Of a stretch of DNA of 64,000 bases, positions 62,760 to 64,000 are shown piece after piece. The translations under genes and the position numbers were made by a program. The notes beneath the pieces were generated by a model. That model was not told the origin of the DNA and did not search any database. It saw only the letters and a program-made list of their open reading frames with translations. Numbering within the stretch: the stretch's first letter is position 1; each line of letters opens with the position of its first letter. This DNA is from Veronia nyctiphanis (lineage in GTDB: Bacteria > Pseudomonadota > Gammaproteobacteria > Enterobacterales > Vibrionaceae), in the NCBI RefSeq assembly GCF_004116385.1, contig NZ_PEIB01000008.1, positions 89,575 to 153,574 of the forward strand, written 5' to 3'.

Positions 62760-63234
62760 AATTCGAATTATATGAACTAAAAATCATCTTTACTCGGTGG
62801 GTGAGTGAGTGACTATCTAGTTATTGTAAGGGGTGTAGGTGCCATCAACGGTAAAAATACATTACAAATACCCTTTAATTTGCAAAGGTGATGATTTTAT
62901 AAGACTAAACTCGACAAAATCATCCCCAATATCCTTTACAAAAATAGTAAAAAATTAATCAAATGCACTCTAGCTGACTTTACCCAAAGTCTTGGCAAGG
63001 CGATGGCCTCACTGCGTGAACCATCACCCTGCTAAAAGGGTATCTAGGGGAATGATGGTAAAGTAAAATAATAAAGCCACTCCTGACGCTCGCACGGCTC
63101 GCTAGTCGCTAGGCGTTTATGATTTTTCTCGACCATCGGTATCACTCACAAAAGAGCTTTCGTAACTCGTTTTTGGACAAAATCGAGTTAGGGTCGTGTC
63201 TCAATGTCTATCAAGTCACCGAGGACTTTGAATA
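62760..63234. other. Non-coding region with several hairpins
   Basis: No credible gene. Hairpins: GATGATTTT/AAAATCATC (62890-62924); GATGG-TCAC/GTGA-CCATC (63002-63025, loop TGC); ACCC/GGGT (63026-63041). A GCTCGC direct repeat and CTAGGCG lie near 63088-63116. This may be a structured RNA, the remains of a mobile element boundary, or an intergenic repeat. It does not show the paired core sites of an integron attC. Confidence 0.4.
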
Positions 63235-63855
63235 CTATTTCTGGTCCATGAAGATGTAGGTGGGCAAATATGGACTTTCAAAATCAATGTTGAAACCGTA
63301 TTTAGAATACGCATATTTTGCTGCCGCAAGAAGAGGTAGTGATATATATCCTATAATTCGACCACTAAAGTCCTCATCATGAGTAAACCACTCCTTATGC
63401 ATCTCAACTGCTTTGTAGATTGCTTGGCGATAGTCTGTCTCATCTTTTGCATGAATTGCTCTCATGACATCGAAAAAACCCAGAGTGATAGTTAATCCCC
63501 CCAATGCAAGTTCCTTTTTCTCCTGAATTTTCTGGTTTGACTCTATCTCAGCCAAAAAAGTATCCAGTAGTTCACTTGGCTCAGCTGATGGCTTTAACCC
63601 CAAACAATGAAGGCAAAGGTCCATCGCCAGCTTTGTTTGTTTAGATCGATACTCCAAGAGACCATTTTCTTCGATAGCCATCAAATCGTTGAGATCTTCA
63701 AACCTACGTGCAACTATTGTCAGGGCAATGCTATGAAACCAATCGGGTGCCTCAATTGGTAATTTTCCTTTATGTCCCGAAAGCTTGAACTCTCTTTCAC
63801 CGTAACAAAAAGGAAAGACTGCGTCTTGAGGCACTGCATTCCGTCTATGCGTCAT
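63235..63855 (-). CDS. Imm49-like immunity protein
   Basis: 206 residues, helical and cytosolic, without signal peptide. The central FFDVMRAIHAKDETDYRQAI, the MHKEWFTHDEDFSGRIIGYISLPLLAAAKYAYSKYG region and the closing ESPYLPTYIF resemble immunity protein 49, in which HKxxW and a late SDYLP-type motif are typical. Such proteins neutralise a cognate contact-dependent or secreted toxin; no toxin gene is visible because the window ends. Its ATG at 63855 lies only three bases inside the end of the IS element, so the original promoter or N-terminus may have been displaced. Confidence 0.55.
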   Translation of the reverse strand: MTHRRNAVPQDAVFPFCYGEREFKLSGHKGKLPIEAPDWFHSIALTIVARRFEDLNDLMAIEENGLLEYRSKQTKLAMDLCLHCLGLKPSAEPSELLDTFLAEIESNQKIQEKKELALGGLTITLGFFDVMRAIHAKDETDYRQAIYKAVEMHKEWFTHDEDFSGRIIGYISLPLLAAAKYAYSKYGFNIDFESPYLPTYIFMDQK

Positions 63856-63858
63856 GGC

Positions 63859-64000
63859 GGCTTTGTTTCCATACTCGGCCCACCCTGTCTTTTGATATCA
63901 CTAGGCGACTCGGTAACTATCGGGCATACCAAGCTGCGTAAATCGATTTAATATTGATGCCGCCAGCATCATTTCCTGTTGTTGATTGTTAAAGTCTCTA
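63859..64000 (-). mobile_element. IS5 family element, IS903-like, one end only
   Basis: The terminal inverted repeat starts GGCTTTGTT at 63859, the same opening as IS903-group ends, and a transposase C-terminus runs in from the right. The other end is outside the window, so target duplication cannot be checked. The preceding bases GCGTCATGG would be the expected nine-base target copy. Confidence 0.65.
63901..64000 (-). CDS. Transposase C-terminal fragment (IS5 family, IS903-like)
   Basis: Open frame from the window edge to the TAG at 63901-63903, about 32 residues. The end SILNRFTQLGMPDSYRVA parallels the ALNRxxxLGMPDSxRI ending of IS903 transposase. DDE catalysis would lie upstream, outside the window. 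Its stop codon is 33 bases from the element end. Confidence 0.65.
   Translation of the reverse strand, partial: RDFNNQQQEMMLAASILNRFTQLGMPDSYRVA

Noticed and set aside
63080..63125. Integron attC site near the Imm49-like gene
   Set aside because: A CTAGGCGTT-like core appears once, but the complementary GCCTAAC/GTTAGGC pair and the expected spacing are missing.

Overview
This 64 kb window is chromosomal DNA from a gammaproteobacterium of the family Vibrionaceae. The grounds are gene order and family-specific signatures: FadR carries the long internal insertion typical of Vibrio FadR; dsbB, nhaB and fadR are clustered; yejM/pbgA, yejL and yejK are together; rnt, motY and gloA are neighbours; MotY belongs to a sodium-driven polar flagellum; and FadL is paired with VolA-type surface lysophospholipases. 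Genus is less certain. A Photobacterium, Enterovibrio or Grimontia relative is an inference.

Layout. 1-7.1 kb: end of a heavy-metal exporter, a broken dicarboxylate symporter, a broken betaine/carnitine/choline transporter, and a CBS/DUF294 regulator with a DnaQ-like exonuclease. 7.2-12.6 kb: FKBP isomerase, two cysteine-cluster proteins, DusC, a TerC-family membrane protein with a structured leader, an oxidoreductase, a YecA-like protein and a Nudix hydrolase. 12.6-16.2 kb: dsbB, nhaB and divergent fadR. 16.2-22.4 kb: the stress set spoVR, yeaH and prkA, then yeaD. 22.5-31.6 kb: gapA, msrB, a DUF2989 lipoprotein, yeaC, ansA, sppA, fadH behind a perfect FadR operator, and a nitroreductase. 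31.7-44.7 kb: topB, a diguanylate cyclase, a TauE/SafE exporter, tRNA-Pro(GGG), pbgA-yejL and yejK, an nhaC remnant, asd, sodB, grxD and an Na+/H+ antiporter.

44.8-58.8 kb is the most distinctive part. Three consecutive fadL-volA gene pairs and a fourth, solitary fadL all lie on the minus strand, separated by terminator-like hairpins. In Vibrio cholerae VolA is a surface lysophospholipase that frees fatty acids, which FadL then imports. The array looks like an expanded, diverged lipid-scavenging system. With fadR and fadH in the same window (FadR operator at fadH, FadR-like site at the first fadL) it implies a lifestyle rich in exogenous phospholipid.

59-64 kb: rnt, motY, gloA, a LysR regulator facing a small DUF1127-like gene across a clear inverted repeat, a structured non-coding region, an Imm49-like immunity protein, and the end of an IS5-family (IS903-like) element that runs off the window.

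About eighteen frame breaks in sixteen genes, nearly all single-base losses and several in homopolymers, hit genes that should be intact (asd, prkA, topB, motY). Most are probably sequence errors. Coordinates here are given for the repaired genes, with the break positions noted.
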